In this document: positions 1-9,301 of the stretch, in pieces | Numbering within the stretch: the stretch's first letter is position 1 | Layout: each line of letters starts with the position of its first letter | From: BP-191 sp035940575 | Lineage (GTDB): Bacteria > Actinomycetota > Actinomycetes > BP-191 | Assembly: GCA_035940575.1 (NCBI GenBank) | Contig: DASZER010000026.1 | Coordinates: forward strand, 1-64,000 | Length of the DNA: 64,000 nucleotides | Reading direction: 5' to 3' | The notes under the pieces: model-generated | What the model was told of the DNA's origin: nothing | The model's database searches: none | What the model saw: only the letters and a program-made list of their open reading frames with translations | Position numbers and translations under genes: made by a program

Positions 1-422
1 CGTGCCGTTCAGGCTGCCGTCGATGCCCAGCGCCTTGCAGAGGCGGGCGGGCCGCGGGCGAGGTCGCGCTCGGAGGATCCGGGGCGGCGTTCGTGCGCCT
101 GCTCCAGGCCGTCCACGACGCGGCCCGCGCGGAGCAGCACGGCGGCGGCCTCGCCCTCGGCCTGGCAGACGAGGTTCATGCACCAGTGCATGCCGTAGGT
201 GAAGTAGACGTAGACGCCGCCCGCCGGGCCGAACATCACCTCGTTGCGCTTCGTAGGCCCTCGGTAGGCGTGCGAGCCCATGTCGTCGGCGCCGCGGTAC
301 GCCTCGACCTCCGTGAGCCGCACGGTGACGCCGCCGTGCGAGAGGTCGCGCCCGAGCAGGTCGCGCGCGACGGCGAGGACGGGCCTGTCGAAGAACGACG
401 GCGAGAGGCGGCGCCCGGTCAG
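1..422 (-). CDS. mpg: 3-methyladenine DNA glycosylase (Mpg/AAG family), partial and frameshifted
   Basis: This is a base-excision repair glycosylase of the mammalian AAG type. The translation shows FFDRPVLAVARDLLG near the N-terminus, then TEVEAYRG, FGPAGGVYVYFTYGMHWCMN and RDLARGP, all typical of the family. After RDLARGP the frame breaks: the expected continuation RLCKALGIDGSLNGT is present in the next reading frame (near bases 43-56), so one base seems to be missing in a GGCCCG/CCC run. The gene then runs off the window. No ATG or GTG lies at the family's usual start. A CTG at 420-422, overlapping the argH stop as CTGA and preceded by a GGGGGAG sequence, is the best start. The break may be a sequencing error or a real mutation. 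Confidence 0.75.
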
Positions 423-1869
423 TCCGACTCCCCCACGTCCCCGGCCCACGCGCGGTGGGCGGCGATCTCGATGCGCGCGGCCGCGAGCTGCTCCGCGACG
501 CGGTCGGGCGCGGTGCCGCCGTGGCCCGCGCGGGAGGCGAGCGCGCCGCGCACGGACAGCACCTCGCGGACGTCGGGCGTGAGGTGCGGGCTGATCCGCG
601 CGAGGTCGTCGTCGGAGACGTCGCCGAGGTCGCAGTCGCCGGAGACGCACCACACGACGAGGTGCCCCACGGCCTCGTGCGCCTCGCGGAACGGCACGCC
701 GCGGCGTACGAGCGCGTCGGCGATGTCGGTCGCGAGCGAGAACGCGACGGGCGCCTCCGCCTCGAGGCGGTCGACGTTGACGCGCATCGTCTCGATCATG
801 CCGGTGACGGCGGGCAGGACGAGGAGCAGCGTGTCGATCGCGTCGAACACCGGCTCCTTGTCCTCCTGGAGGTCCCGGTTGTACGTCAGCGGCAGGCCCT
901 TGAGCGTCGCGAGGAAGCCGGCGAGGTGGCCGATGAGCCGGCCAGCCTTGCCGCGCGCGAGCTCGGCGACGTCGGGGTTCTTCTTCTGCGGCATGATCGA
1001 CGAGCCGGTCGCGAACGCGTCGTCGACCTCGACCCAGTCGAACTCCCGCGTCGACCACAGCACCAGCTCCTCGCCGAGGCGGGACAGGTGCACGCCGACC
1101 AGCGCGGCGCAGAACAGGAACTCCGCGACGAAGTCGCGGTCGCTGACGGCGTCCATGGAGTTGGCGGCGGCGGCGTAGAAGCCGAGCTCGGTCGCGGTGC
1201 CGATCGGGTCGACTGGCAGCGAGCTCCCCGCGAGCGCCCCTGAGCCGAGCGGCGAGACGCCGGCGCGGATGTCCCAGTCCTTGAGCCGCGAGACGTCGCG
1301 GCTGAACATCTGCACGTACGCGAGCAGGTGATGGGCGAACAGCACCGGCTGCGCGTGCTGGAGGTGCGTGAAGCCCGGCGCCGCGACGTCGTCGTGGGTC
1401 TCGGCCTGCACGAGCAGCGCCGACTCCAGCTCGGCGAGGCGCGTGACGACGAGGCGTACGTGGTCGCGCAGGTACAGCCGCAGGTCGGTCGCGACCTGGT
1501 CGTTGCGCGAACGTCCCGCGCGCAGCTTGCCGCCGAGGGAGCCGAGGCGTTCGAGGAGGCCGCGTTCGAGCGCGGTGTGCACGTCCTCGTCGTCGACGCT
1601 CGGGCGGAACGCGCCGCTGGCGACCTGCGCCTCCAGGACGTCGAGCGCGTCGACCATGCGCTCGAGCTCGGTGTCGGTGAGCAGACCCGCGCGGTGCAGG
1701 ACGCGGGCGTGCGCCTTCGAGGCGAGGAGGTCGTACGGCGCCAGCCGCCAGTCGAACTGCACGCTGTACGAGAGCTGGCGTACGGCCTGCGCGGGACCGC
1801 CCTCGAAGCGCCCGCCCCACAGCCGCGCGGGCGAGACGGGGCGGCCTGCCTGCTGGCTCGGCGTGTCCG

Positions 1870-1873
<4 letters not shown>
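419..1873 (-). CDS. argH: Argininosuccinate lyase
   Basis: ArgH splits argininosuccinate into arginine and fumarate, the last step of arginine synthesis in the cytoplasm. The 484-residue product has the fumarase/aspartase superfamily signature GSSIMPQKKNPD near residue 291 and the upstream blocks GRSRNDQVATDLRLYLRD and THLQHAQPV. The GTG start at 1871-1873 overlaps the argG stop by four bases (GTGA), so translation is probably coupled. It is the last arginine gene of the operon and is followed directly by mpg. Length and motifs are normal for the family. Confidence 0.97.
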
Positions 1874-3062
<1,189 letters not shown>

Positions 3063-3066
<4 letters not shown>

Positions 3067-3539
3067 GAGGGGGGCCCTTCGGAGGCGAGGCGGACGAGGG
3101 TGCGGGCAAGGGCGGCGCCGCCGTTGGCGCGCCTGGTCACGACGAGGACGGTGTCGTCCCCGGCAACGGTGCCGATGACGTCGGCGAGGCCCGCGCGGTC
3201 GACGGCGGAGGCGAGGAAGTGCGCACCCCCGGGCGGCGTACGCAGCACCACGAGGTTCGCGGACGGGTCGGCGCTGACGAGCAGGTCGGCGAGGATGCGC
3301 GCGAGGCGGTCCTGGTCCACGGCCGCGCCGTCGGGGTCGACGGCGTAGACGAGGCCGTCGGGGCGGCGGACCTTGGTCGCGCCGAGCTCCTCGAGGTCGC
3401 GCGAGAGCGTCGCCTGCGTGACCGCGACGCCGGACTCGGCGAGGAGACGGGCGAGCTCGTTCTGCGAACGGACCGGCGTCGACCGCACCAGGTCGACGAT
3501 GCGCTGCTGGCGGGCGACCTTGGTGAGCGGCTGCGTCAC
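3063..3539 (-). CDS. argR: Arginine repressor ArgR
   Basis: ArgR is the arginine-sensing hexameric repressor of arginine genes. The 158-residue product has an N-terminal winged helix-turn-helix (RQQRIVDLV, then ATLSRDLEELGATKVRR) over about residues 1-75. Its C-terminal oligomerisation and arginine-binding domain contains GTVAGDDTVLVV, the family's GTxAGDDT arginine-site motif. The GTG at 3537-3539 overlaps the argF stop. Its likely targets in this window are the two ARG boxes before argC (9270-9301), which would make the operon autoregulated. Confidence 0.95.
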
Positions 3540-4453
3540 CCGCGTTCCAGGAGGAACGCGAGCAGCGCCTTCTGCGCGTGCAGGCGGTTCTCTGCCTGGT
3601 CCCACACGACGCTGTGCGGCCCGTCGATGACCTCGGCGGCGATCTCCTCGCCGCGGTGCGCGGGGAGGCAGTGCATGACGAGGACGTCGTCGTTCGCGGC
3701 GCCGACGAGGCGCTCGTCGAGCGAGTAGCCCTGGAACACGAGGTGCCGGCTGTCGGACTCCGCCTCCTGGCCCATCGAGGCCCAGACGTCGGTGTAGAGG
3801 ACGGCCGCGCCCGTCGACGCCTCGACCGGGTCGGTCATGACGACGGCGGCGCCGCCGGTCTCCTCGCCGATCTGGTTGGCGCGGCGTACGACCTGCCCGA
3901 TGGGCTCGTAGCCGCGCGGCGTCGCGACGCGGACGCGCATGCCCGCGGCGACGCCGGCGAGCATGAGCGAGTGGGCGACGTTGTTGCCGTCGCCGACGTA
4001 GGTGAGCGTGAGGCCCGACAGGCCGCCGCGGCGTTCGCGGATGGTCTGCAGGTCGGCGACCGCCTGGCACGGGTGGGCGTAGTCGGTGAGGGCGTTGACG
4101 ACGGGGATCGTCGCGGCGGCGGCGAGGCGCTCGATGCGCTCCTGGCCGAACGTGCGGATGACGATGGCGCGGCAGTACCGCGACATGACCATCGCGGTGT
4201 CCTCCAGCGTCTCGCCGCGCCCGAGCTGCGTGGTCGACGCGTCGATCACCATCGGGTGCCCGCCGAGCTCGTGCACGCCGACCTCGAACGACAGCCGCGT
4301 GCGCGTCGACGGCTTCTCGAAGACGAGCGCGACCGAGCCGCCGTCGAGCGGGCCGTCCGCGAAGCGGTCCTTCTTGCGGCGGTCGGCGTCGTCGAGCACC
4401 TGCTCCAGCTCGGCCGGAGTGAGGTCGTCGTCGACGAGGAAGTGGCGGGGCAT
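3536..4453 (-). CDS. argF: Ornithine carbamoyltransferase
   Basis: ArgF transfers the carbamoyl group from carbamoyl phosphate to ornithine, giving citrulline. The 305-residue protein has the carbamoyl-phosphate motif STRTR (residues 49-53), the HPCQ motif near residue 128 and the ornithine-site loop HCLPAHRGEE near residue 256. These three together separate it from aspartate carbamoyltransferase. Only seven bases separate it from the receiver gene upstream, which breaks the normal argD-argF contact. Carbamoyl phosphate would come from the CarA/CarB encoded at 41-47 kb. Confidence 0.97.
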   Translation of the reverse strand: MPRHFLVDDDLTPAELEQVLDDADRRKKDRFADGPLDGGSVALVFEKPSTRTRLSFEVGVHELGGHPMVIDASTTQLGRGETLEDTAMVMSRYCRAIVIRTFGQERIERLAAAATIPVVNALTDYAHPCQAVADLQTIRERRGGLSGLTLTYVGDGNNVAHSLMLAGVAAGMRVRVATPRGYEPIGQVVRRANQIGEETGGAAVVMTDPVEASTGAAVLYTDVWASMGQEAESDSRHLVFQGYSLDERLVGAANDDVLVMHCLPAHRGEEIAAEVIDGPHSVVWDQAENRLHAQKALLAFLLERG

Positions 4454-4460
4454 CGGTCCT

Positions 4461-4838
4461 CTACTCGCTTCGGGCGGGGCGGGTGACGTCGGCGACGCGC
4501 TCCAGGAGCTCCGTCACGCCGAACGGCTTCACGAACACGTTGTCCTCGCCGAGCAGCGCGCGCAGCGAGGGGACGGCCTCGAGCTTGCCCGTCACGACGA
4601 TGACCGGGATGTCGGCCATCGACGGGTCGTTGCGCAGCTCCTCCAGGACCCTGATGCCGCCGAGGTCGGGCATCATCAGGTCGAGCAGCATGAGGTCGGG
4701 CTTGGCGCTGCTCGCCTTGACCAGGCCGGCGAGCCCGTCGCTCGCGGTGCCGACCTCGTAGCCCTCCCCCGTCAACAGCGTGTGCAGCAGGCCGCGCACG
4801 CTCGGGTCGTCCTCGACGACCAGGATCTTCGCCGACAT
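4461..4838 (-). CDS. Single-domain response regulator (receiver only)
   Basis: This 125-residue protein is a stand-alone CheY-like receiver with no output domain. The acidic pair is D10/D11, the phosphorylated aspartate is D53 (in LMLLDLMMPD), the switch threonine is T83 and the conserved lysine is K104 (FVKPFG). Its ATG overlaps the stop codon of the cytochrome gene by one base (TGATG), so the two are probably co-translated. It sits inside the arginine operon between argD and argF. No kinase gene adjoins it; the PAS kinase at 12984-14048 is the nearest candidate partner, but that pairing is only inference. Confidence 0.93.
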   Translation of the reverse strand: MSAKILVVEDDPSVRGLLHTLLTGEGYEVGTASDGLAGLVKASSAKPDLMLLDLMMPDLGGIRVLEELRNDPSMADIPVIVVTGKLEAVPSLRALLGEDNVFVKPFGVTELLERVADVTRPARSE

Positions 4839-5254
4839 CAGCGCACGTCCTCGACGCTCGGGTCGGGCTCCTGGCCCGACAGGATCTGGGTGTACGCCGC
4901 GACCTTCCGCAGCTCTTCGTCGGACAGCTCCTGCTTCCACCTGGGCATGCCGCGCAACGGCTTGCCCCTGCCCGTCTTCTCGACACGCTCGTCGAAAGTC
5001 AGCGTCGACAGCGGGCCCGTCGTGAACGGCGGGCCCTTGATCTCGCCGTTGCCGCCCTCGCCGTTGCGGCCGTGGCAGGCCACGCAGGAGTTGGCGTAGA
5101 TCTGCGCGCCCGTGCGCCCCCGGGACGTCTCCTGCCCGGGGAGCGTGTTGGCGCCGTAGAGGCTGCCGACCCAGATGGTGAGCCCGAGCACGACGGCGAC
5201 GCCGAGAACCGCCGCGAGGGCGACCCTGGCTGCGCGCAGCGGGCGTCCGGCCAT
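4838..5254 (-). CDS. Membrane-anchored mono-haem cytochrome c
   Basis: The 138-residue product has one N-terminal membrane segment (about residues 10-30) and then a class I cytochrome c domain facing outside. The haem site is C57-V-A-C60-H61. A methionine in RGMPRW (M103) is a good candidate for the sixth ligand. It resembles the small cbb3/class I cytochromes that shuttle electrons to a terminal oxidase or another periplasmic partner. It lies just after argD and is coupled to a receiver gene, an unusual place for a redox protein. The partner enzyme is not in the window. Confidence 0.9.
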   Translation of the reverse strand: MAGRPLRAARVALAAVLGVAVVLGLTIWVGSLYGANTLPGQETSRGRTGAQIYANSCVACHGRNGEGGNGEIKGPPFTTGPLSTLTFDERVEKTGRGKPLRGMPRWKQELSDEELRKVAAYTQILSGQEPDPSVEDVR

Positions 5255-5263
5255 GATCCGACC

Positions 5264-6373
5264 CTACCGGGCCAGCAGGTTCGGCAACGCCGCGAGGAAC
5301 GCCGCCACGTCCGCCTCGTCCACGACCAGCGGAGGGGCGAGCCGTACGACGTCGTCGCCGATGGCGTTGACGAGGAACCCCGCCTCCCTCGCCCGCGTCT
5401 CGACGCCCTTCGCGTCGCCGACGAGCAGCGCCTGGAGCAGGCCCCGGCCGCGCGCGGGGACGGGGCCGTGCGCGAGGAGGTCGCCGAGCTTCGCGGCCGC
5501 GTCGAGCAGGCCGTCCTCCTCGATGACGTCGAGCACGGCGAGCGCGGCCGCGCAGACGACGGGGTTGCCGCCGAACGTGCTCCCGTGGTCGCCGGCCCCG
5601 AACGCGTACGCCGCCGCGCCGAACCCCACGCACGCCCCGACCGGCAGCCCGCCGCCGAGCCCCTTGGCGAGAGTCATGACGTCGGGGACGACGCCCTCGT
5701 GCTGCCACGCGTACCACGCGCCGGTCCGCCCGACGCCGGTCTGCACCTCGTCCAGGATCAGCAGCGCGCCCTTGGCGTGCGCCGCGTCGCGGGCGGCGGC
5801 GAGGTAGCCAGGCGGCGGGACGACGACGCCGTTCTCCCCCTGGATCGGCTCGAGGACGACCGCCGCCGTCTCGCCGGTCACCGCGTCGCGCAGCGCGGCA
5901 GCGTCGCCGTACGGGACGAACGTCACGGGCCCGGGCAGCGGGCCGAACCCCTCCCGCTTCGCCGGCTGCCCCGTCACCGCGAGCGCGCCCATCGTGCGGC
6001 CGTGGAACGACCCGTGCGCCGCGACGAACCCCTCGCGACCGGTGGCGCGGCGGGCGAGCTTGAGGGCGGCCTCGTTGGCCTCGGCGCCGCTGTTGCAGAA
6101 GAACACCTTGCCGTCGGCGCCCGCGAGGTCCACGAGGCGCCGCGCGAGGGTCTCGGCCGGGGCGGTGGCGTAGAGGTTGGAGACGTGGCCGAGCGTGGCG
6201 AGCTGGCGCGTCACGGCGTCGAGGACGTACGGGTGCGCGTGGCCGACCGACGAGACCGCGATGCCGGCGAGCAGGTCGACGTACTCGCGCCCCTCGCTGT
6301 CCCAGACCCGCGCGCCGCGTCCCCGGACGAGCGTGATGGGCGGCGTGGCGTACGTCCCCATCAGCGCGGTCAC
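5264..6373 (-). CDS. argD: Acetylornithine aminotransferase
   Basis: ArgD is a class III, PLP-dependent aminotransferase that makes N-acetylornithine from N-acetylglutamate semialdehyde. The 369-residue sequence has the pyridoxal-phosphate lysine in LAKGLGGGLP (K237), the phosphate-binding block FFCNSGAEANEAALK and the DEVQTGVGRTG motif. A GTG at 6371-6373 overlaps the argB stop (GTGA) and matches the family N-terminus (TYATPPITLVRG). Open frame upstream of it is only shadow of argB. Confidence 0.95.
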   Translation of the reverse strand: MTALMGTYATPPITLVRGRGARVWDSEGREYVDLLAGIAVSSVGHAHPYVLDAVTRQLATLGHVSNLYATAPAETLARRLVDLAGADGKVFFCNSGAEANEAALKLARRATGREGFVAAHGSFHGRTMGALAVTGQPAKREGFGPLPGPVTFVPYGDAAALRDAVTGETAAVVLEPIQGENGVVVPPPGYLAAARDAAHAKGALLILDEVQTGVGRTGAWYAWQHEGVVPDVMTLAKGLGGGLPVGACVGFGAAAYAFGAGDHGSTFGGNPVVCAAALAVLDVIEEDGLLDAAAKLGDLLAHGPVPARGRGLLQALLVGDAKGVETRAREAGFLVNAIGDDVVRLAPPLVVDEADVAAFLAALPNLLAR

Positions 6374-7119
6374 GGCGTCACCGTCGTGCCCGCGTCGTCG
6401 CGCAGGAGCGCGTGCGGCACGCGCCCGTCGGCCACCTGCGCGCGCGGGACGCCGCCGCGCACGGCCCGCAGGCACGCCTCCATCTTCGGCGCCATCCCGT
6501 CGGAGAGAGCCGGCAGCAGCGCCGCGAGGTCGTCGGCCGTCACGTGGCGCACGACCCGTGTGCGGCTGGCGTAGTCGGCGTAGAGGCCCTCGACGTCGGT
6601 CAGGAACACCACCCTCTCCGCCCGCAGCGCGACGGCGAGCGCGGCCGCGGCGGTGTCGGCGTTGACGTTGTAGAGCGCGCCGCCGGCGCCCCTCGCGACG
6701 GTGGCGACGACGGGGACGCGGCCGGCGGCGAGCAGCGCGTCGACCACGCCGGTGTCGACGTGCGTCACGCCGCCGACGAGACCGAGCGCCGGGTCGAGCT
6801 GCTCGGCGGTGAACACCGTCTCGCCGGACAGGCCAACCGCGCCGGCGGCGTGGAGGAGGGCGACGACGTCGCCGTTCACCTCGCCGGCGAGCACCATCCG
6901 CACGACGCGCACGGTCTCCGCGGTCGTGACGCGCCGGCCGCCGACGAACACCGACGGCACGCCGAGGCGGTCGAGGTGGGCGGTGACCTGCGGGCCGCCG
7001 CCGTGCACGACGACGACGCGCGTGCCCGAGGCGCGCAGCAGCGCGACGTCGTCGGCGAACGCCCGCGCCGCCTCCGGGTCGTCCATGGCGGCGCCGCCGT
7101 ACTTCACGACGACGGTCAC
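6370..7119 (-). CDS. argB: Acetylglutamate kinase
   Basis: ArgB phosphorylates N-acetylglutamate with ATP. The 249-residue protein has the glycine loop KYGGAAM at its very start, VVVHGGGPQV, the NVNADTAA block and the lysine-containing DGMAPKM block of amino-acid kinases. The GTG at 7117-7119 overlaps the argJ stop. With this start the protein begins directly at the first beta strand and lacks the N-terminal helix that arginine-inhibited acetylglutamate kinases use to form ring hexamers. The normal KYGGNAM asparagine is alanine. Feedback control by arginine may therefore differ. Confidence 0.94.
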   Translation of the reverse strand: MTVVVKYGGAAMDDPEAARAFADDVALLRASGTRVVVVHGGGPQVTAHLDRLGVPSVFVGGRRVTTAETVRVVRMVLAGEVNGDVVALLHAAGAVGLSGETVFTAEQLDPALGLVGGVTHVDTGVVDALLAAGRVPVVATVARGAGGALYNVNADTAAAALAVALRAERVVFLTDVEGLYADYASRTRVVRHVTADDLAALLPALSDGMAPKMEACLRAVRGGVPRAQVADGRVPHALLRDDAGTTVTP

Positions 7120-8261
7120 GTCGAGTACGCGGAGTTCTCGTGGACGTACGCCGCCGTGAGGTCGGTCGTGAGGACGGTCGAGGTGGCGTCGCCCGCGTCG
7201 AGGGTGACGACGATCTCGACCTCGCGGGTCGCCATCGCGGCGCGGGCGGCGTCGAGGTCGCCGTACGCCTGCGACGCGCGGCAGACGGCGACGCCGTTGA
7301 CGTCGACGTCCACGGCGTCCGGGTCGAACGCCGCGTCGCTCGTGCCGAGGGCGGCGAGGACGCGGCCCCAGTTGGGGTCCTCGCCGTGCACCGCGCACTT
7401 GAGCAGCGCGCTGCGCGCGATCGCGCGGGCGGCGCCCGTCGCGTCCCCCTCGGACGCCGCGCCGCGCACGGTGATGGCGACGCGCTTGGTCGCGCCCTCG
7501 GCGTCGTCCACGAGCTGCGTCGCGAGGTCGGCGCAGACGCCGGTGAGCAGCGCCGTGAGGTGGTCGAGCGAGGGCCGCACGCCGGAGGCGCCGGACGCGA
7601 GGACGTAGACGGAGTCGTTGGTGGACATGCACCCGTCGGAGTCCGTGCGGTCGAACGTCCGCCTCGTCGCCTCCCACAGCGCCGCGTCGAGGTCGTCGGG
7701 CGAGACGTCGGCGTCGGTCGTGATGACGCAGAGCATCGTGGCGAGCGCGGGCGCGAGCATCCCCGCGCCCTTCGCCATCCCGCCGACCGTGACGCCGCCG
7801 AACGACGCCACCGCCTGCTTCGAGCACGTGTCCGTGGTGCGGATCGCGTCGGCGGCCGCGCCGCCGTCGGGGCCGAGCGAGACGGCGGCCTTGGCTACGG
7901 CGGGGAGCACGAGGTCCATCGGGAGGCGTACGCCGATCAGCCCGGTCGACGCGACGGCGACGGGCCCGCCTCCGAGCGCGTCGGCCGCGGTCGCCGCCAT
8001 GGCCGCCGCGTCGTCGAGGCCCCGCGGCCCCGTGCAGGCGTTGGCGCCGCCGGAGTTGAGGACGACGGCGCGCAGCAGGCCGCCGGCGAGCGCGGCGCGG
8101 GACTGGCGCACGGGGGCGGCGGTGACCTTGTTCGTCGTGAACACGCCCGCCGCCGGCACGGGCCGCTCCGCCGCGACGAGCGCGACGTCGGGCTTGCCGC
8201 TGCGCTTGAGGCCCGCGGTCGCGGCGGCGGCGAGGAAGCCGCGGGCGGCGGTGACGCTCAT
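7116..8261 (-). CDS. argJ: Glutamate N-acetyltransferase / ornithine acetyltransferase
   Basis: ArgJ moves the acetyl group from acetylornithine to glutamate, so the pathway runs as a cycle. It is made as a precursor and cuts itself before a threonine nucleophile. Here the site is ALA-T175-MLC, at the position usual for the family. FTTNKVTAAPV, GGANACTG and TDADVS blocks also match. The 381-residue length is normal. A gap of 52 bases separates it from argC; it holds no clear signal. Confidence 0.95.
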   Translation of the reverse strand: MSVTAARGFLAAAATAGLKRSGKPDVALVAAERPVPAAGVFTTNKVTAAPVRQSRAALAGGLLRAVVLNSGGANACTGPRGLDDAAAMAATAADALGGGPVAVASTGLIGVRLPMDLVLPAVAKAAVSLGPDGGAAADAIRTTDTCSKQAVASFGGVTVGGMAKGAGMLAPALATMLCVITTDADVSPDDLDAALWEATRRTFDRTDSDGCMSTNDSVYVLASGASGVRPSLDHLTALLTGVCADLATQLVDDAEGATKRVAITVRGAASEGDATGAARAIARSALLKCAVHGEDPNWGRVLAALGTSDAAFDPDAVDVDVNGVAVCRASQAYGDLDAARAAMATREVEIVVTLDAGDATSTVLTTDLTAAYVHENSAYST

Positions 8262-8313
8262 GCCGGGGCCCCCGCGGCGGCGCGAGCGCGGCGAGCGGCG
8301 TCGTGGGGTGGGA

Positions 8314-9273
8314 TCATGGCGCGACGCCGTTCGCGGTGAGGCCGGCGGTCTCGGGGAGGCCGAGTGCCACGTTGGCGCACTGGACCGCCTGGCCAGCCGC
8401 GCCCTTGCCGAGGTTGTCGAGCGCGCTCACGACGACGACGCGGTCGCCGTCGAGGGCGAGCTGCAGATGGCAGGCGTTGGAGCCCACGGTGGCGGCCGTG
8501 TGCGGCCACCGGCCCTCGGGGAGCACGTGCACGAACGGCTCGCCGTCGTACGCCGTCGTGAGCGCCTCGCGCAGCGTGTCGTACGGCGCCTCGGTGCGGG
8601 CGGTGCAGGTGGCGAGGATGCCGCGCGGGGTCGGCGCGAGGACGGTCGTCAGCGACACGGGCCGGCCGAGCGCCTGCGCGATCTCGGGCGCGTGCTGGTG
8701 GCGGCCGACCTTGTACGCCGCCAGGTCGTTCGCCGGAGCGGGCGCGCCTCGGCCGGCGCCGCTGGTGCCGCTCGCGGCCACGACGACGACGTCGCTCACG
8801 AGGTCTGCCAGCGGCGCGAGCGCGAGGGCTACGGCGGTCGGGTAGCAGCCCGGCACGGCGACGCGCCGCACGCCGCGCAGCGCGTCGCGCGTACCGGGGA
8901 GCTCGGGGAGGCCGTACGTCCACGGCTCGGCGTGCGGGGTGCCGTAGCAGCGCTCCCACGCCGCCGCGTCGCGGAGGCGGTGGTCGGCGCCGAGGTCCAC
9001 GACGAGCGGCACGTCGAGGTCGAGCGAGCCCGACTCGCCGTGCGGCAGCGCGAGGAAGACGATGTCGGCGTCGCGCAACGCCTCCGCCGTCGTCGGGACG
9101 AACCGCTCCCCCGCCAGCGCGGGCAGGTGCGGGTGCACGTCGCCGACGTACTGCCCGGCGTTCGCGCCCGCCGCGAGGACGGCGGGCTCTATGTCGGGAT
9201 GGTCGAGGAGGAGGCGGAGCAGCTCGCCGCCGGCGTAGCCGGAGGCGCCCGCGACCGCGGCGCGGATACCCAT
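8314..9273 (-). CDS. argC: N-acetyl-gamma-glutamyl-phosphate reductase
   Basis: ArgC reduces acetylglutamyl phosphate to the semialdehyde with NADPH. The 319-residue protein has the Rossmann motif AGASGYAGGELLRLL, the catalytic cysteine C143 in PGCYPTA, and the histidine block VGRHQHAPE. It is the first gene of the arginine operon. No Shine-Dalgarno sequence precedes the ATG. A TAGAGT hexamer lies eight bases before it, so the mRNA may be leaderless. The ATG itself lies in one of the two ARG boxes. Confidence 0.95.
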   Translation of the reverse strand: MGIRAAVAGASGYAGGELLRLLLDHPDIEPAVLAAGANAGQYVGDVHPHLPALAGERFVPTTAEALRDADIVFLALPHGESGSLDLDVPLVVDLGADHRLRDAAAWERCYGTPHAEPWTYGLPELPGTRDALRGVRRVAVPGCYPTAVALALAPLADLVSDVVVVAASGTSGAGRGAPAPANDLAAYKVGRHQHAPEIAQALGRPVSLTTVLAPTPRGILATCTARTEAPYDTLREALTTAYDGEPFVHVLPEGRWPHTAATVGSNACHLQLALDGDRVVVVSALDNLGKGAAGQAVQCANVALGLPETAGLTANGVAP

Positions 9274-9301
9274 AGTTATGCACTCTACTGCATGACTATG
9301 C
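9270..9301 (-). promoter_or_regulatory. Tandem ARG boxes and -10 element of the arginine operon
   Basis: On the minus strand two related inverted repeats are seen: GCATAGTCATGC (9290-9301) and GCATAACTATGG (9270-9281). Their centres are 20 bp apart, close to the 21-bp spacing known for paired ARG boxes in other bacteria. A -10-like TAGAGT (9282-9287) lies between them and eight bases before the argC ATG. ArgR bound at both sites would cover the promoter and the start codon. The upstream box overlaps the end of pheT. No good -35 hexamer is visible. Confidence 0.75.
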
